Source of the DNA: Marivivens donghaensis
GTDB taxonomy: Bacteria > Pseudomonadota > Alphaproteobacteria > Rhodobacterales > Rhodobacteraceae
Reading direction: 5' to 3'
Assembly (NCBI RefSeq): GCF_023541015.1
Contig: NZ_JALNPR010000001.1
Location: 682,001-746,000 of the forward strand
Length of the DNA stretch: 64,000 nucleotides
Shown: piece after piece, positions 17,696 through 27,043 of the stretch
Numbering within the stretch: the first letter of the stretch is position 1
Layout: each line of letters begins with the position of its first letter
Position numbers and translations under genes: made by a program
Notes under the pieces: generated by a model
What the model saw: the letters and a program-made list of their open reading frames with translations, nothing else
What the model was told of the DNA's origin: nothing
The model's database searches: none

Positions 17696-18427
17696 ATGAC
17701 GACGCTGAATGAACCCAGCCAAGACCAAGGCCCGCGGCATGTCGCGATCATCATGGATGGCAACGGGCGGTGGGCGCAGATGCGCGGCCGCCCGCGGCTT
17801 TTCGGGCACCACGCAGGTGCGCGCCGTGTTCGTGAAATTGTCGAAGCGTGCCCTGAAAATAACGTTAAGTACCTGACGATTTTCGCGTTCTCGACCGAAA
17901 ACTGGAAGCGGACCCAGACCGAAGTTGCGGGTCTTATGAAACTGTTCCGCCGTTATATCCAACGCGAGTCCCGTGAACTGTTCGAGGCTGGCATCCGTGT
18001 TCGTTTTATCGGCGATCGGATCAAGCTTGAGGATAAGCTGGTCACGCTGATGGACGAGTTGGAGCTTCTCACCGCTGGAAATGACCGTGTGCACCTCACC
18101 ATTGCGATCAACTACGGTGGTCGGGATGAGGTGACCCGTGCGGCGAAACGATTGGCCTATGAGGTCGAACAGGGGCGTCTGTCGCACAAAGATGTGGATG
18201 CGGAAACGCTGTCGCGCTTCCTCGATACGCATGTTTTGCCTGACCCCGATTTGGTGATCCGCACCAGTGGCGAAGCGCGGATTTCCAACTTTCTTTTGTG
18301 GCAGTCGGCCTATTCGGAATATGAATTCGTCGACACCCTGTGGCCCGATTTCACCGCTGCCGAATTTGGTCGCGTGATGAAAGGCTACGGAAAACGTGAA
18401 CGCCGATTTGGCGACGTGAAGGTCTGA
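17696..18427 (+). CDS. uppS: Undecaprenyl diphosphate synthase (isoprenyl transferase)
   Basis: cis-Prenyltransferase that makes the C55 lipid carrier for peptidoglycan and LPS; 243 residues. Catalytic Asp and substrate motif in AIIMDGNGRWAQ, then LTIFAFSTENWKR, the RFIGDR segment and the C-terminal DPDLVIRTSGEARISNFLLW with WPDF are all present. 27 bases after frr and 3 bases before cdsA, so co-transcribed. Confidence 0.97.
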   Translation: MTTLNEPSQDQGPRHVAIIMDGNGRWAQMRGRPRLFGHHAGARRVREIVEACPENNVKYLTIFAFSTENWKRTQTEVAGLMKLFRRYIQRESRELFEAGIRVRFIGDRIKLEDKLVTLMDELELLTAGNDRVHLTIAINYGGRDEVTRAAKRLAYEVEQGRLSHKDVDAETLSRFLDTHVLPDPDLVIRTSGEARISNFLLWQSAYSEYEFVDTLWPDFTAAEFGRVMKGYGKRERRFGDVKV

Positions 18428-18430
18428 TCA

Positions 18431-19216
18431 TTGGCTGTTTTCAAGGATAATTGGCAGGACCTCGGTCCTCGCGTCGCCTCGGGCGTTGTGATGGCGGTCG
18501 TCTTTGTGGGGGCTGTCGTTTGGGGCGGACTGCCCTTCGCTCTGCTCGTGATTGCAGCTGGTGGACTTCTCACTTGGGAAGTCGCGCGGATGGCGCGTAT
18601 CGCTCAGCCTGAGGTCATTGGCCTCGTCGCGGCTGGACTGGTTGCTGCGGCGTTGCGTCTGCCTGAATGGGCCGATGTTCTACTCTTTGCGCTTGTTGCT
18701 GGTGTGATCTTCCTTCGAGGCAAACATGACCGCAAGGTTCTCGCCATCTATGGATTTCTGGCACTTCTGGCGTGCGATGCCTTCTGGCTCATTCGGGGGG
18801 AAAGCCTGCGTCTCGCACTTTGGCTCGCGCTGGTCGTCGTTGCCTCTGACGTGATGGGCTATATCGCGGGTCGCATGATCGGCGGTCCGAAATTCTGGCC
18901 CGCTGTCAGCCCCAAAAAAACATGGAGCGGGACTGTTGCTGGTTGGATCGGCGCGGCTGTCGTTGGTGTTCTCATCATGCCGCAAGCAGGTTGGATCATC
19001 GTACCAGTGTCGGTTCTCATGTCCTTTGCGGGACAAATGGGCGACATTGCGGAAAGCGCGCTGAAACGTCGGGCAGGGGTCAAGGATAGCTCGAACCTGA
19101 TCCCTGGGCATGGTGGCGTTTTGGACCGCTTTGACGCTCTGATGGGGGCGGCTTTGGTTGTTGAAGCCTTCATTTATATTGCTGGGCCGCAGTTCGGGGT
19201 TCATGGGTGGCGATGA
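18431..19216 (+). CDS. cdsA: Phosphatidate cytidylyltransferase
   Basis: Makes CDP-diacylglycerol from phosphatidic acid and CTP at the inner membrane; 261 residues with about seven hydrophobic segments. The CDS signature at the C-terminus is clear: SPKKTWSG, then GDIAESALKRRAGVKDSSN and LIPGHGGVLDRFDA. The start appears to be TTG at 18431, 8 bases after GAAGG (18418-18422) and 3 bases after the uppS stop; no better in-frame ATG or GTG is nearby. The stop overlaps the dxr ATG (ATGA). Confidence 0.95.
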   Translation: MAVFKDNWQDLGPRVASGVVMAVVFVGAVVWGGLPFALLVIAAGGLLTWEVARMARIAQPEVIGLVAAGLVAAALRLPEWADVLLFALVAGVIFLRGKHDRKVLAIYGFLALLACDAFWLIRGESLRLALWLALVVVASDVMGYIAGRMIGGPKFWPAVSPKKTWSGTVAGWIGAAVVGVLIMPQAGWIIVPVSVLMSFAGQMGDIAESALKRRAGVKDSSNLIPGHGGVLDRFDALMGAALVVEAFIYIAGPQFGVHGWR

Positions 19217-20382
19217 GGCGTGTCTCTATCTTTGGCGCGACGGGTAGCATCGGCCAGAACACAATCGATCTTATTGCTCGCGATCCCCAAAGCTACGATG
19301 TGGTGGCTTTGACGGGCGGTCGCAATGTGGCGCAGTTGGCCCGCGATGCTATTCGACTGAACGCTGATGTTGCTGTGACATGCTTTGATGACGAACTCCC
19401 CGCGCTGCGTGATGCGTTGGCGGGGTCTGGGGTCGAGGCTGCGGCGGGTGAGGCCGCGATGCACGATGCGGCCACACGCCCTGCCGATTGGGTGATGTCG
19501 GCGATTGTTGGTGCGGCAGGTCTAGCGCCGGGGCTTCGGGCGTTAGAGCAGGGCGCGACACTCGCGCTGGCCAATAAGGAATCCCTCGTCACTGCTGGGC
19601 CGTTGCTGATGAAGACCGCGCGGGATCATGGCGGTCGTGTTCTGCCCGTAGATAGCGAACACTCTGCGATTTTTCAGGGTCTCGTTGGCGAAGACATCAA
19701 TGCGGTGGAGCGGATCATCATCACTGCCTCAGGCGGTGCTTTCCGCGATTGGCCGATGGACGAACTGGCGAAGGCTACCGTTGAACAGGCCTCGACCCAC
19801 CCGAACTGGGACATGGGGCAGCGGATCACAATTGATAGCGCCTCCATGTTTAATAAGGCGCTAGAGGTTATTGAAACCAAAGAGTTCTTTGGTGTTCTGC
19901 CCAATCAAATTGAAGTCGTCGTTCACCCTGAAAGCATGATCCACGCGCTCGTTGGGTTCCATGATGGGGCGCTGATGGCCCACGTTGGGGCGCCTGATAT
20001 GCGCCACGCAATCGGCTACGCGCTTCATTGGCCTGACCGCAAACCGTTGCCTGTAGAACGTCTCGATCTGACAAGGATCGGACAGTTTACGTTCCGTGCG
20101 CCCGATCCTGACCGTTATCCTGCTTTGCCGCTCGCATGGCGGGTGATGGAAGACGGCGGTTTGTCTGGGGCGATTTTCAACGCAGCTAAGGAACGCGCCT
20201 TGGACCTGTTTATCGACCGTCAAATCGGGTTCCTCGATATGGCACGCGTTGTTGAACGGACAATGGACGCGATTTCGCCACGTCGGGGGCTGCAAAATGA
20301 CATTCCGGACCTAGATACGATCCGTGACGCAGATAAAGAGGCCCGCCGCGTGGCTTCGCAGATGATAGAGCAGTTGGGATAA
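19213..20382 (+). CDS. dxr: 1-deoxy-D-xylulose 5-phosphate reductoisomerase
   Basis: Converts DXP to MEP with NADPH, committing carbon to the MEP isoprenoid pathway; 389 residues. NADPH-binding GATGSIGQNT, LANKESLV, the metal site VDSEHSAIFQ and the flexible loop region TASGGAFRDWP are intact, as is HPNWDMGQRITIDSASMFNKALE. ATG 19213 overlaps the cdsA stop; a GTG six bases earlier is possible. Followed after 3 bases by rseP. Confidence 0.97.
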   Translation: MRRVSIFGATGSIGQNTIDLIARDPQSYDVVALTGGRNVAQLARDAIRLNADVAVTCFDDELPALRDALAGSGVEAAAGEAAMHDAATRPADWVMSAIVGAAGLAPGLRALEQGATLALANKESLVTAGPLLMKTARDHGGRVLPVDSEHSAIFQGLVGEDINAVERIIITASGGAFRDWPMDELAKATVEQASTHPNWDMGQRITIDSASMFNKALEVIETKEFFGVLPNQIEVVVHPESMIHALVGFHDGALMAHVGAPDMRHAIGYALHWPDRKPLPVERLDLTRIGQFTFRAPDPDRYPALPLAWRVMEDGGLSGAIFNAAKERALDLFIDRQIGFLDMARVVERTMDAISPRRGLQNDIPDLDTIRDADKEARRVASQMIEQLG

Positions 20383-20385
20383 TTT

Positions 20386-21699
20386 ATGGCCGATTTTCTT
20401 CCATTTTTCGGAAGCGCAGGGTTTACGATTGCGGCGTTTGTGGTCGCTTTGTCGATCATCGTCGCGATCCATGAATATGGTCACTACATCGTTGGCCGCT
20501 GGTCTGGGATCGGGGCAGAGGTGTTCTCGCTCGGGTTTGGTCCTGTTCTGTTTTCGCGGGTCGATAAACGCGGCACACGCTGGCAGATCGCTGCGATCCC
20601 GTTGGGTGGATATGTAAAGTTTAACGGTGATGCGAATGCTGCCAGTGTTGGTGGCACGGTCGGCGGGCGTGATACGATGCTGGGTGCGCCTCTTTGGGCG
20701 CGGGCCGCGACCGTGGCTGCGGGCCCCGTGTTCAACTTTATCCTGACGATTGTGATCTTCACGGGCCTTGGCCTCTGGGTCGGTAAGGCCACTGATCCGC
20801 TAACCTTGCGCAGCGTTCCTGATTTGCCCGCAAGCTTTATCCAAGACCTCGAGGTCGGAGATCAAATCATCGCGGTTGAGGACATGGATGCGCGGTCCGT
20901 GGCCGATTTCAGCATCGCCTTGGATCAATTGCCTGTTCAGCCGTCTCTTACTTACACGGTCCTGCGGGATGGTGTTGAACAGCAGGTGGAAGGTCCATTC
21001 CCCGAAACCACTCGCGTTCTGTCCGTCAACCATGACAGCGCGGCGGCCGTTGCTGGCGTGAAAGAGGGCGATGTAATTACCGCAATCGACGGTGCGCCTG
21101 TTTATGCTTTCTCGCAAATGGTCGAGATTGTCGGCGCCTCGGACGGCAAGGTTCTGACGCTCGATATTTGGCGGTCGGGTGAAAGCTTGCAGATCGAAGT
21201 TGCGCCGCGTCGCACAGATTTGCCAACGGCTGACGGCGGGTTTGAAACCCGTTGGTTGATGGGTGTTTCTGGCGGCATTTTCTTTGACCCTGAGACCATG
21301 ACGCCCAACGTCGTTGAGGCTTTCACCGACGCCCTGCGTCAGCTTTGGTATGTACTGCAAACCTCTATCTCGGCCCTGTGGCATATGATTGCTGGGCAGA
21401 TTTCGACTTGTAACCTATCGAGCCCTGTCGGTATTGCGCAAGCATCTGGCGCGATGGCTGCGGCTGGCCTGACGGACTTTATCAGTTTCATCGGGTTCCT
21501 GTCCGCAGCGGTTGGGCTTTTGAACCTATTCCCGATCCCTGTTTTGGATGGTGGGCACCTTGTGTTCCACGCCTATGAGGCCATTACGGGTCGTCGTCCC
21601 AGCGATGGTGCAATGCGTATCCTTATCGCGCTGGGGCTATCGGTCATTCTGACACTGACACTGTTTGGCCTTCTGAACGATTTGGTGCTCTGCCCATAA
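20386..21699 (+). CDS. rseP: Site-2 intramembrane zinc protease
   Basis: 437-residue M50 metalloprotease. Zinc motif HEYGH is at residues 29-33 in the first transmembrane helix; two PDZ-like stretches lie in the periplasmic middle (about 125-270); the third zinc ligand is in LNLFPIPVLDGGHLVF near the C-terminus. In E. coli RseP cleaves anti-sigma factor RseA and clears signal peptides from the membrane; in this neighbourhood a role in the envelope stress response is expected. Position between dxr and bamA is the usual alphaproteobacterial order. Confidence 0.96.
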   Translation: MADFLPFFGSAGFTIAAFVVALSIIVAIHEYGHYIVGRWSGIGAEVFSLGFGPVLFSRVDKRGTRWQIAAIPLGGYVKFNGDANAASVGGTVGGRDTMLGAPLWARAATVAAGPVFNFILTIVIFTGLGLWVGKATDPLTLRSVPDLPASFIQDLEVGDQIIAVEDMDARSVADFSIALDQLPVQPSLTYTVLRDGVEQQVEGPFPETTRVLSVNHDSAAAVAGVKEGDVITAIDGAPVYAFSQMVEIVGASDGKVLTLDIWRSGESLQIEVAPRRTDLPTADGGFETRWLMGVSGGIFFDPETMTPNVVEAFTDALRQLWYVLQTSISALWHMIAGQISTCNLSSPVGIAQASGAMAAAGLTDFISFIGFLSAAVGLLNLFPIPVLDGGHLVFHAYEAITGRRPSDGAMRILIALGLSVILTLTLFGLLNDLVLCP

Positions 21700-21774
21700 T
21701 TTCGCGTCTGACGTCATTATTTCGCCCCATTTATTGTTTAGGTTGAGCCTGCGCATGGCAAGGGAGCCGAAGAA

Positions 21775-21909
21775 ATGCATACGATCAACGCGAGCTATCG
21801 CAGCCTGTCTTTTCTGGTGAACCTCAATTGGGACCGGATCTTCTATTTTGTGGCTATTGTTGCCGCACTATGGATCGGGTCTTTGATTGGCACCTACGGA
21901 CTGCACTAA
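21775..21909 (+). CDS. Small membrane protein of 44 residues between rseP and bamA
   Basis: ATG 21775 to TAA 21907-21909, preceded by AGGGAG (21761-21766) and GAAG. The peptide starts MHTINASYRSLSFLVNLNWD, then has one hydrophobic helix (about residues 22-40, IFYFVAIVAALWIGSLIG) and a four-residue tail. The composition is that of a real single-pass membrane peptide, and it sits before a clean terminator, 75 bases after rseP. I recognise no named family. The bamA/rseP setting suggests an envelope role, but that is only position-based inference. Confidence 0.65.
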   Translation: MHTINASYRSLSFLVNLNWDRIFYFVAIVAALWIGSLIGTYGLH

Positions 21910-21942
21910 CATCGGTTAACCCTCGATGAGCAATGGATCGCA

Positions 21943-21968
21943 CGCACCCCACGGGGTGCGTTGTTCGT
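21943..21968 (+). terminator. Intrinsic terminator before bamA
   Basis: CGCACCC (21943-21949), loop CACG, GGGTGCG (21954-21960) followed by a T-rich stretch TTGTTCGTTTT. It would end the rseP / small-ORF transcript. A TTGACA hexamer (21970-21975) begins right after it and may be the -35 of the bamA promoter, though no good -10 was found at 16-18 bases. Confidence 0.7.
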
Positions 21969-22034
21969 TTTGACAAGACCCCTCAATCTGGTTAGGTCAT
22001 AGTCCAAACGGGGCTGTTCGAATTGGCTGGATTC

Positions 22035-24359
22035 ATGCGATTTACTTCTTTCTCTGAAAACGGGCCTTCGGGCAAAGCACTCTTGAAACTCACAGCGGCG
22101 GTTGGGCTTTCGCTTTTGACGTTTCAGGGGCTACCGGTTGGGGCGCAGTCCTTTACCGTGAACACCGTCTCGATCGAGGGGAACCAGCGGATCGAAACCG
22201 CAACGATCCTCAGCTATCTGGGCATCGCGCAGGGTGAGACAGTATCGGCCGCCGAACTTAACGATGCGAGCCAACGTATTCGCGCAACGGGATTGTTTGA
22301 AACGGTCGAGGTAGAGCCTCGCGGCGGCCAGCTGGTCATCACCGTATCTGAATACCCGACCGTGTATCGCATCAACTTTGAAGGCAACAGCCGTCTCAAG
22401 GATGACGAACTCTTTGCGCTTCTGAGCTCGCAAGAACGCCGGATTTACAGCCCGAGCAGCGTTGAGGCTGACGTTGCCGACATTACGGCAGCCTATGCAG
22501 ATAAGGGGCGGATCAACGCCATCGTAACGCCGCGCATCATCCGTCTGCCCGACAACCGCGTTAACGTTGTTTTCGAAATTGCAGAAAACGGCGTGACCGA
22601 GGTGGAACGGATCGGGTTCTCTGGCAACCGCAGCTTCTCGGATCGTCGCCTGCGCGGTGTCCTCGCTACAAAACAAGCAGGTATCCTGCGCGCAATTATC
22701 GGCCGCGATACTTACGTTGCTGATCGTATTGATTTCGATAAACGCGTTCTGACCGACTTCTATCAATCGCGTGGCTACGTCGACTTCACGGTTAATGATG
22801 TGAACGTTGAGCTGACCCGTGGCCGTGATGCCTATCTGATCACGTTTGACGTTGAAGAGGGGCAGAAGTTCGATTTTGGCGCGATTGATGTCATTTCGGA
22901 AATCCCCGAAGCCAACCTCGAAGAATTCCAAGAGGCCGTTCGGACCCGTTCGGGCACGACTTATACGCCGCTCGATATCGAAAACGACGTTGCCCGTTTG
23001 GAGCGTCTGGCGCTGCAGCGCGGCCTTCAGTTTGTTCAGGTCGAACCGCGCATTACCCGAAATGACCGCGACCTTACGCTTGATGTGACCTATGCGCTGG
23101 TACGCGGCGAACGCATTTTCGTGGAGCGTATCGACGTTGAAGGTAACAACACCACGCTCGACCGTGTGGTGCGTCAGCAATTCCGCGAAGTAGAGGGCGA
23201 TCCCTTTAACCCGCGTTCCATTCGTGAAACCGCTGAACGTATCCGTGCGCTTGGCTTCTTTGCCAACGCCGATGTTCAGGCCCGTCGCGGGTCGACCGAT
23301 GATCAGGTTGTCATTGATGTGAACGTGGCCGAAGCCCCCACTGGGTCGCTGTCCTTTGGTGCGAACTTTAACACCGATACTGGCCTCGGTCTTTTGGCGT
23401 CCTTCCGTCAGCAGAACTTCCTTGGCCGTGGTCAAGCGTTGAGCCTGCAGTTCTCGACCGCTGAGACGAATAAATACTTCACGCTCAACTTCGATGAGCC
23501 TTACCTTCTGGGCCGCGACCTCGCGTTTGGTTTCGATATGAACTACGGCCAGACGAACAACGAGTCAGCGAACTACGATACCGAGAGCTTCACCATTCGT
23601 CCGTCCCTGACCTTTAGCGTCAGCGAAAATGGCCGTTTGCAGACATACGTCCAGAGCCGTTATTCGGACCTAACCGATGCTGCGACCACGTTGTCTCCAA
23701 TCATCGCGGCTGATGTCGCGTTGGATGGGCAGTGGACCCATTCTCTCGGCTATACCTATACATGGGATACACGCCGGTCTGGTCTTGACGTCAATCGTGG
23801 AGCGATCTTGCGCTTTGGACAGGAATTCGGGTTCGGGGACACCACCTTTATCAAGACGACCGCGACCGCAGGGGCGGAGTCGAAGGTGCTGAACGAAGAG
23901 GTAACCCTTCGTGCGACGCTCGAAGGCGGGTATTTGCACTATTCGGGTAGCGACAGCACCATTTCTGACCGCTTCTTCTTGTCTGGTCGCCAGATGCGCG
24001 GTTTTGATTTGTATGGCATGGGGCCGCGTTACTACGACTCTGCGAACGGCTTTAACGATCCGCTTGGGGGTAACGCCTACGCCGTCGCTCGTGTTGAGGC
24101 GGAGTTCCCAATTGGTTTGCCCGATGAATACGGCATCCACGGTGGCGCGTTCATGGATTACGGATCACTTTGGGATCCAGGCATGACCTGTGGCACGAAT
24201 TACTACTACTGCGATTTCACGCCTCGCGCGGTCGCTGGTGTATCGCTGTTCTGGGATACGCCAGTTGGTCCGCTGCGGTTTAACTTTACCGATACGTTGC
24301 TGTCCGAGGACTTGGATGAAGCCAAATCCTTTGACGTGACCATTTCGACAAGCTTCTAA
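22035..24359 (+). CDS. bamA: Outer membrane protein assembly factor BamA
   Basis: 774-residue Omp85 protein, the core of the BAM complex that inserts beta-barrel proteins. Signal peptide at about 1-32 (ending VGAQS), five POTRA repeats up to about residue 350 (first: FTVNTVSIEGNQRIE; last: RIFVERIDVEGNNTTLD), then the C-terminal 16-stranded barrel with the lid motif FFLSGRQMRGFDLYGMGPR (the VRGF/Y motif appears as MRGF) and a terminal Phe (TISTSF), the beta signal. ATG 22035 is preferred to TTG 22023. The stop overlaps the skp-like start by one base (TAATG). Confidence 0.97.
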   Translation: MRFTSFSENGPSGKALLKLTAAVGLSLLTFQGLPVGAQSFTVNTVSIEGNQRIETATILSYLGIAQGETVSAAELNDASQRIRATGLFETVEVEPRGGQLVITVSEYPTVYRINFEGNSRLKDDELFALLSSQERRIYSPSSVEADVADITAAYADKGRINAIVTPRIIRLPDNRVNVVFEIAENGVTEVERIGFSGNRSFSDRRLRGVLATKQAGILRAIIGRDTYVADRIDFDKRVLTDFYQSRGYVDFTVNDVNVELTRGRDAYLITFDVEEGQKFDFGAIDVISEIPEANLEEFQEAVRTRSGTTYTPLDIENDVARLERLALQRGLQFVQVEPRITRNDRDLTLDVTYALVRGERIFVERIDVEGNNTTLDRVVRQQFREVEGDPFNPRSIRETAERIRALGFFANADVQARRGSTDDQVVIDVNVAEAPTGSLSFGANFNTDTGLGLLASFRQQNFLGRGQALSLQFSTAETNKYFTLNFDEPYLLGRDLAFGFDMNYGQTNNESANYDTESFTIRPSLTFSVSENGRLQTYVQSRYSDLTDAATTLSPIIAADVALDGQWTHSLGYTYTWDTRRSGLDVNRGAILRFGQEFGFGDTTFIKTTATAGAESKVLNEEVTLRATLEGGYLHYSGSDSTISDRFFLSGRQMRGFDLYGMGPRYYDSANGFNDPLGGNAYAVARVEAEFPIGLPDEYGIHGGAFMDYGSLWDPGMTCGTNYYYCDFTPRAVAGVSLFWDTPVGPLRFNFTDTLLSEDLDEAKSFDVTISTSF

Positions 24360-24922
24360 TGCGTTGGGTTCATGCTCTGACCGTTGCGATTGCGCTGACC
24401 TTTGGGGGTTGGGCAGTCGCGCCGGTTCAGGCGCAGGACGCGGCAGCAGTTGTTCGATCACCTGTCTTGTTGATCGACATTGAAACGGTGTTTTCGGGGA
24501 CACAATACGGTCAGCGGATTTTGTCCGAAATCCAATCCGCTTCTGAAACATTGAAGGCTGAAAACCAGCGCATTGCGGATGCGTTGACCGCCGAAGAACA
24601 AGATATTGCCGCGCGCCGTCCGTCGATGGAGCCTTCGGTGTTTCGTGCTGAGGCGGATGCGTTTGACGAAAAGGTTGTCGGTATTCGTCGTGCGCAGGAT
24701 GCCAAAGAACAAGAGCTTCAGGACCGTCTCACAGCGGCGCGTTCAAACTTTGACACGGCTATCCGGCCCGTTTTGGGCAAACTGATGCAAGACCGTGAGG
24801 CCGCGGTTCTCATGGCCCGCCGCGATGTGATCCTCTACTTCGGCGCCATCGATATCACGGATGCCGCCATCGCGCAGATTGATGCAACATTGGGTGATGG
24901 CACCCAAGCCCCTGAGAACTAA
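24359..24922 (+). CDS. Skp/OmpH-family periplasmic chaperone
   Basis: 187 residues with a signal peptide (cleavage near VQA-QD, residue 26), a short beta segment ([19 protein letters not shown]) and a long helical region of charged heptads (about 60-150), the layout of Skp, which holds unfolded outer-membrane proteins in the periplasm for BamA. Overlap with bamA by one base supports that job. Many alphaproteobacteria have lpxD at this place; here the Skp-like gene is directly followed by fabZ. Confidence 0.88.
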   Translation: MRWVHALTVAIALTFGGWAVAPVQAQDAAAVVRSPVLLIDIETVFSGTQYGQRILSEIQSASETLKAENQRIADALTAEEQDIAARRPSMEPSVFRAEADAFDEKVVGIRRAQDAKEQELQDRLTAARSNFDTAIRPVLGKLMQDREAAVLMARRDVILYFGAIDITDAAIAQIDATLGDGTQAPEN

Positions 24923-24999
24923 CGCGACCTTGCCCCGTTGCGGGCGAATTGCTACTCAATAGACGAAGTGCCCGCGACGGGCTCGATAAGGACCACGAC

Positions 25000-25461
25000 A
25001 TGACTGACGCCGTAACCACCGCCGATATCCAACTGATCCAGCGGATTATCCCGCACCGCTTTCCGTTTTTGCTGGTGGATAAGGTTGTCGATATCAATGG
25101 CACTCAGTCTGGTAAGGGCATCAAAAACGTCACGATGAACGAACCGCATTTCACAGGTCACTTCCCTGATCAGCCTGTCATGCCTGGCGTTCTGATCGTC
25201 GAGGCAATGGCGCAAACGGCTGGCGTTATGGTCGGCGTGTCGCTTGGCATGGCTGATAAAAACATGAAGGTTTACTTCATGGCGATTGATGGCGTGAAGT
25301 TCCGTCGCATGGTCGTGCCGGGTGATGTTCTAGAGATGCAGATCGAAACGACACGCGGCAAACCGGGTGCAAAGGTTTGGAAATTCAAAGGGGTTGCAAC
25401 AGTCGATGGTGAAATGGCTGCTGAAGCTGAATTCACCGCAATGATGGACACGAGCGCCTAA
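25000..25461 (+). CDS. fabZ: 3-hydroxyacyl-ACP dehydratase
   Basis: Hot-dog fold dehydratase of fatty acid elongation, 153 residues. Catalytic His54 and Glu68 lie in [34 protein letters not shown] is the N-terminal family signature. ATG 25000 with AAGGA (24988-24992) 7 bases upstream is chosen; upstream in-frame residues do not look like family sequence. One-base overlap with lpxA: both enzymes compete for 3-hydroxyacyl-ACP, so the pair is commonly co-expressed. Confidence 0.97.
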   Translation: MTDAVTTADIQLIQRIIPHRFPFLLVDKVVDINGTQSGKGIKNVTMNEPHFTGHFPDQPVMPGVLIVEAMAQTAGVMVGVSLGMADKNMKVYFMAIDGVKFRRMVVPGDVLEMQIETTRGKPGAKVWKFKGVATVDGEMAAEAEFTAMMDTSA

Positions 25462-26246
25462 TGACTGCGCAAATTCACCCCAGCGCCGTTATTGAGGATG
25501 GCGCCACTATCGGTCCTGATTGTGTGATCGGGCCGTTTTGCATCGTCGGCTCAGAGGTTGTTCTGGGCCGTGGTGTGACGCTGAAATCTCATGTGGTGAT
25601 TACGGGCGACACATACATCGGTGACGACAGTACGGTGTTTTCGTTCGCCGTGATTGGTGAAATCCCGCAGGATAAGAAGTTCGGTGGTGAAAAGACCGCG
25701 CTCCGCATCGGTGCACGGGCGCGAATTCGTGAACATGTGACGGTGAATACGGGGACCGCTGGTGGCGGTGGGCTGACCTCGATCGGCGACGACTGCCTGT
25801 TGATGGCTGGATGTCACGTCGCCCATGATGCGCACATTGGCAATCGCGTGATTGTGGTGAACAGTTCAGCGGTTGCGGGCCATTGCATTGTTGAGGATGA
25901 CGTCATCATCGGTGGTCTTTGTGGTATCCACCAATTCGTTCGCATCGGCCGTGGTGCTATCATCGGCGCGTTGACCATGGTGACGAACGACGTGATCCCG
26001 CATGCCTTGGTTCAAGGTCCACGCGGCAAACTCGATGGCCTCAATCTGGTTGGATTGAAGCGCAAAGGCGTTGATCGGTCGGACATTACAGCGCTGCGTG
26101 CTGCGTTTCAGGCGCTCAAAGACGGTGAGGGCACGTTCCTCGACCGTGCAAAGCGTTTGGGAGACGAAGCAGAGAGCGAATATGTCCGCGAGATGGTCGG
26201 TTTCATCCTAGGTGAAAGTGACCGTAATTTTCTGACACCGTCCTGA
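25461..26246 (+). CDS. lpxA: UDP-N-acetylglucosamine acyltransferase
   Basis: First enzyme of lipid A synthesis, 261 residues; transfers a 3-hydroxyacyl chain from ACP to UDP-GlcNAc. The N-terminal two thirds are left-handed beta-helix hexapeptide repeats (IHPSAVIEDGATIGPDCVIGP...), with the catalytic His in MAGCHVAHDAHIG and the LNLVGLKRKG segment before the C-terminal helices. Overlaps fabZ and lpxI by one base each. Confidence 0.97.
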   Translation: MTAQIHPSAVIEDGATIGPDCVIGPFCIVGSEVVLGRGVTLKSHVVITGDTYIGDDSTVFSFAVIGEIPQDKKFGGEKTALRIGARARIREHVTVNTGTAGGGGLTSIGDDCLLMAGCHVAHDAHIGNRVIVVNSSAVAGHCIVEDDVIIGGLCGIHQFVRIGRGAIIGALTMVTNDVIPHALVQGPRGKLDGLNLVGLKRKGVDRSDITALRAAFQALKDGEGTFLDRAKRLGDEAESEYVREMVGFILGESDRNFLTPS

Positions 26247-27043
26247 TGCTTGCACTGATCGCAGGGACAGGTGCGTTGCCTGCTGCGCTTGTGACCGAAT
26301 TGCAAGCGCAGGGGGAAACCCCACTGATCTGCATCTTTGGCGACTTTGAACCTGATGTATCGTCTGACCTGCCACGGGTGCGATTTCGATTAGAGACGCT
26401 CGGGTCGTTCATTTCCGAATTGCAACGTCGTAGCGTGACAGAGGTTTGCCTCGCTGGTGCGGTGCGTCGTCCTGACGTCGATCCCAGTTTGATCGATGCC
26501 GAAACAGCGCCATTGGTGCCGCGTTTGATGGCGGCCTTGGGGCAGGGTGATGATGGTGCGCTTCGCGTGATCCTGTCGATCTTTGAGGAGGCCGGCATCG
26601 CCATTCGCGCCGCTCACGAGATCGCGCCTACGCTATTGCCGCCATCTGGCGTTTTAACTGTTGTTCGCCCGTCAGAACAGAATAGCAACGATGCTGAAAT
26701 CGGGCAGGCCTTTGTCGCCGACATGGGACGCCGTGACAGTGGGCAAGCCTGTGTTGTTCGTGCGGGTGAGGTCATCGCCGAAGAAGGCCCAGATGGCACG
26801 GACGCTATGATTGGCACGTTATCCAACGCGCAGCGGGCCATCCTTTTCAAAGCCCCTAAGCCAAATCAAGACCGCCGCGTGGACCTTCCTGTGATTGGTC
26901 CGAAAACGGCGCTTGGCGCGGCTGAGGCGGGGATGGACGGTATCGTGATCGAGGCAGGCGGCGTGATGGTCATGGACTTGCCGCAGGTCATCGCCACATT
27001 GGACGCGCATGGCATGTTTCTGTCGGTGAGGGCGCGGGGATGA
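26246..27043 (+). CDS. lpxI: UDP-2,3-diacylglucosamine diphosphatase, LpxI type
   Basis: 265-residue DUF1009 protein. LpxI hydrolyses UDP-2,3-diacylglucosamine to lipid X in alphaproteobacteria that lack LpxH. Typical features are the N-terminal LALIAGTGALPAALV, the ELQRRSVTEVCLAGAVRRPD stretch, and the C-terminal RVDLPVIGPKTALGAAEAGM with GIVIEAGGVMV. It sits between lpxA and lpxB, its standard place, overlapping lpxB by ATGA. Confidence 0.95.
   Translation: MLALIAGTGALPAALVTELQAQGETPLICIFGDFEPDVSSDLPRVRFRLETLGSFISELQRRSVTEVCLAGAVRRPDVDPSLIDAETAPLVPRLMAALGQGDDGALRVILSIFEEAGIAIRAAHEIAPTLLPPSGVLTVVRPSEQNSNDAEIGQAFVADMGRRDSGQACVVRAGEVIAEEGPDGTDAMIGTLSNAQRAILFKAPKPNQDRRVDLPVIGPKTALGAAEAGMDGIVIEAGGVMVMDLPQVIATLDAHGMFLSVRARG

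Noticed and set aside
21970-22000. Complete sigma-70 promoter for bamA
   Set aside because: TTGACA is present but no convincing -10 at 16-18 bases, so only the -35 is mentioned.
22131-23435. Long open frame of 434 codons antisense to bamA
   Set aside because: It mirrors the bamA codons, has no ribosome-binding site or recognisable domain, and is explained by codon bias of the real gene.
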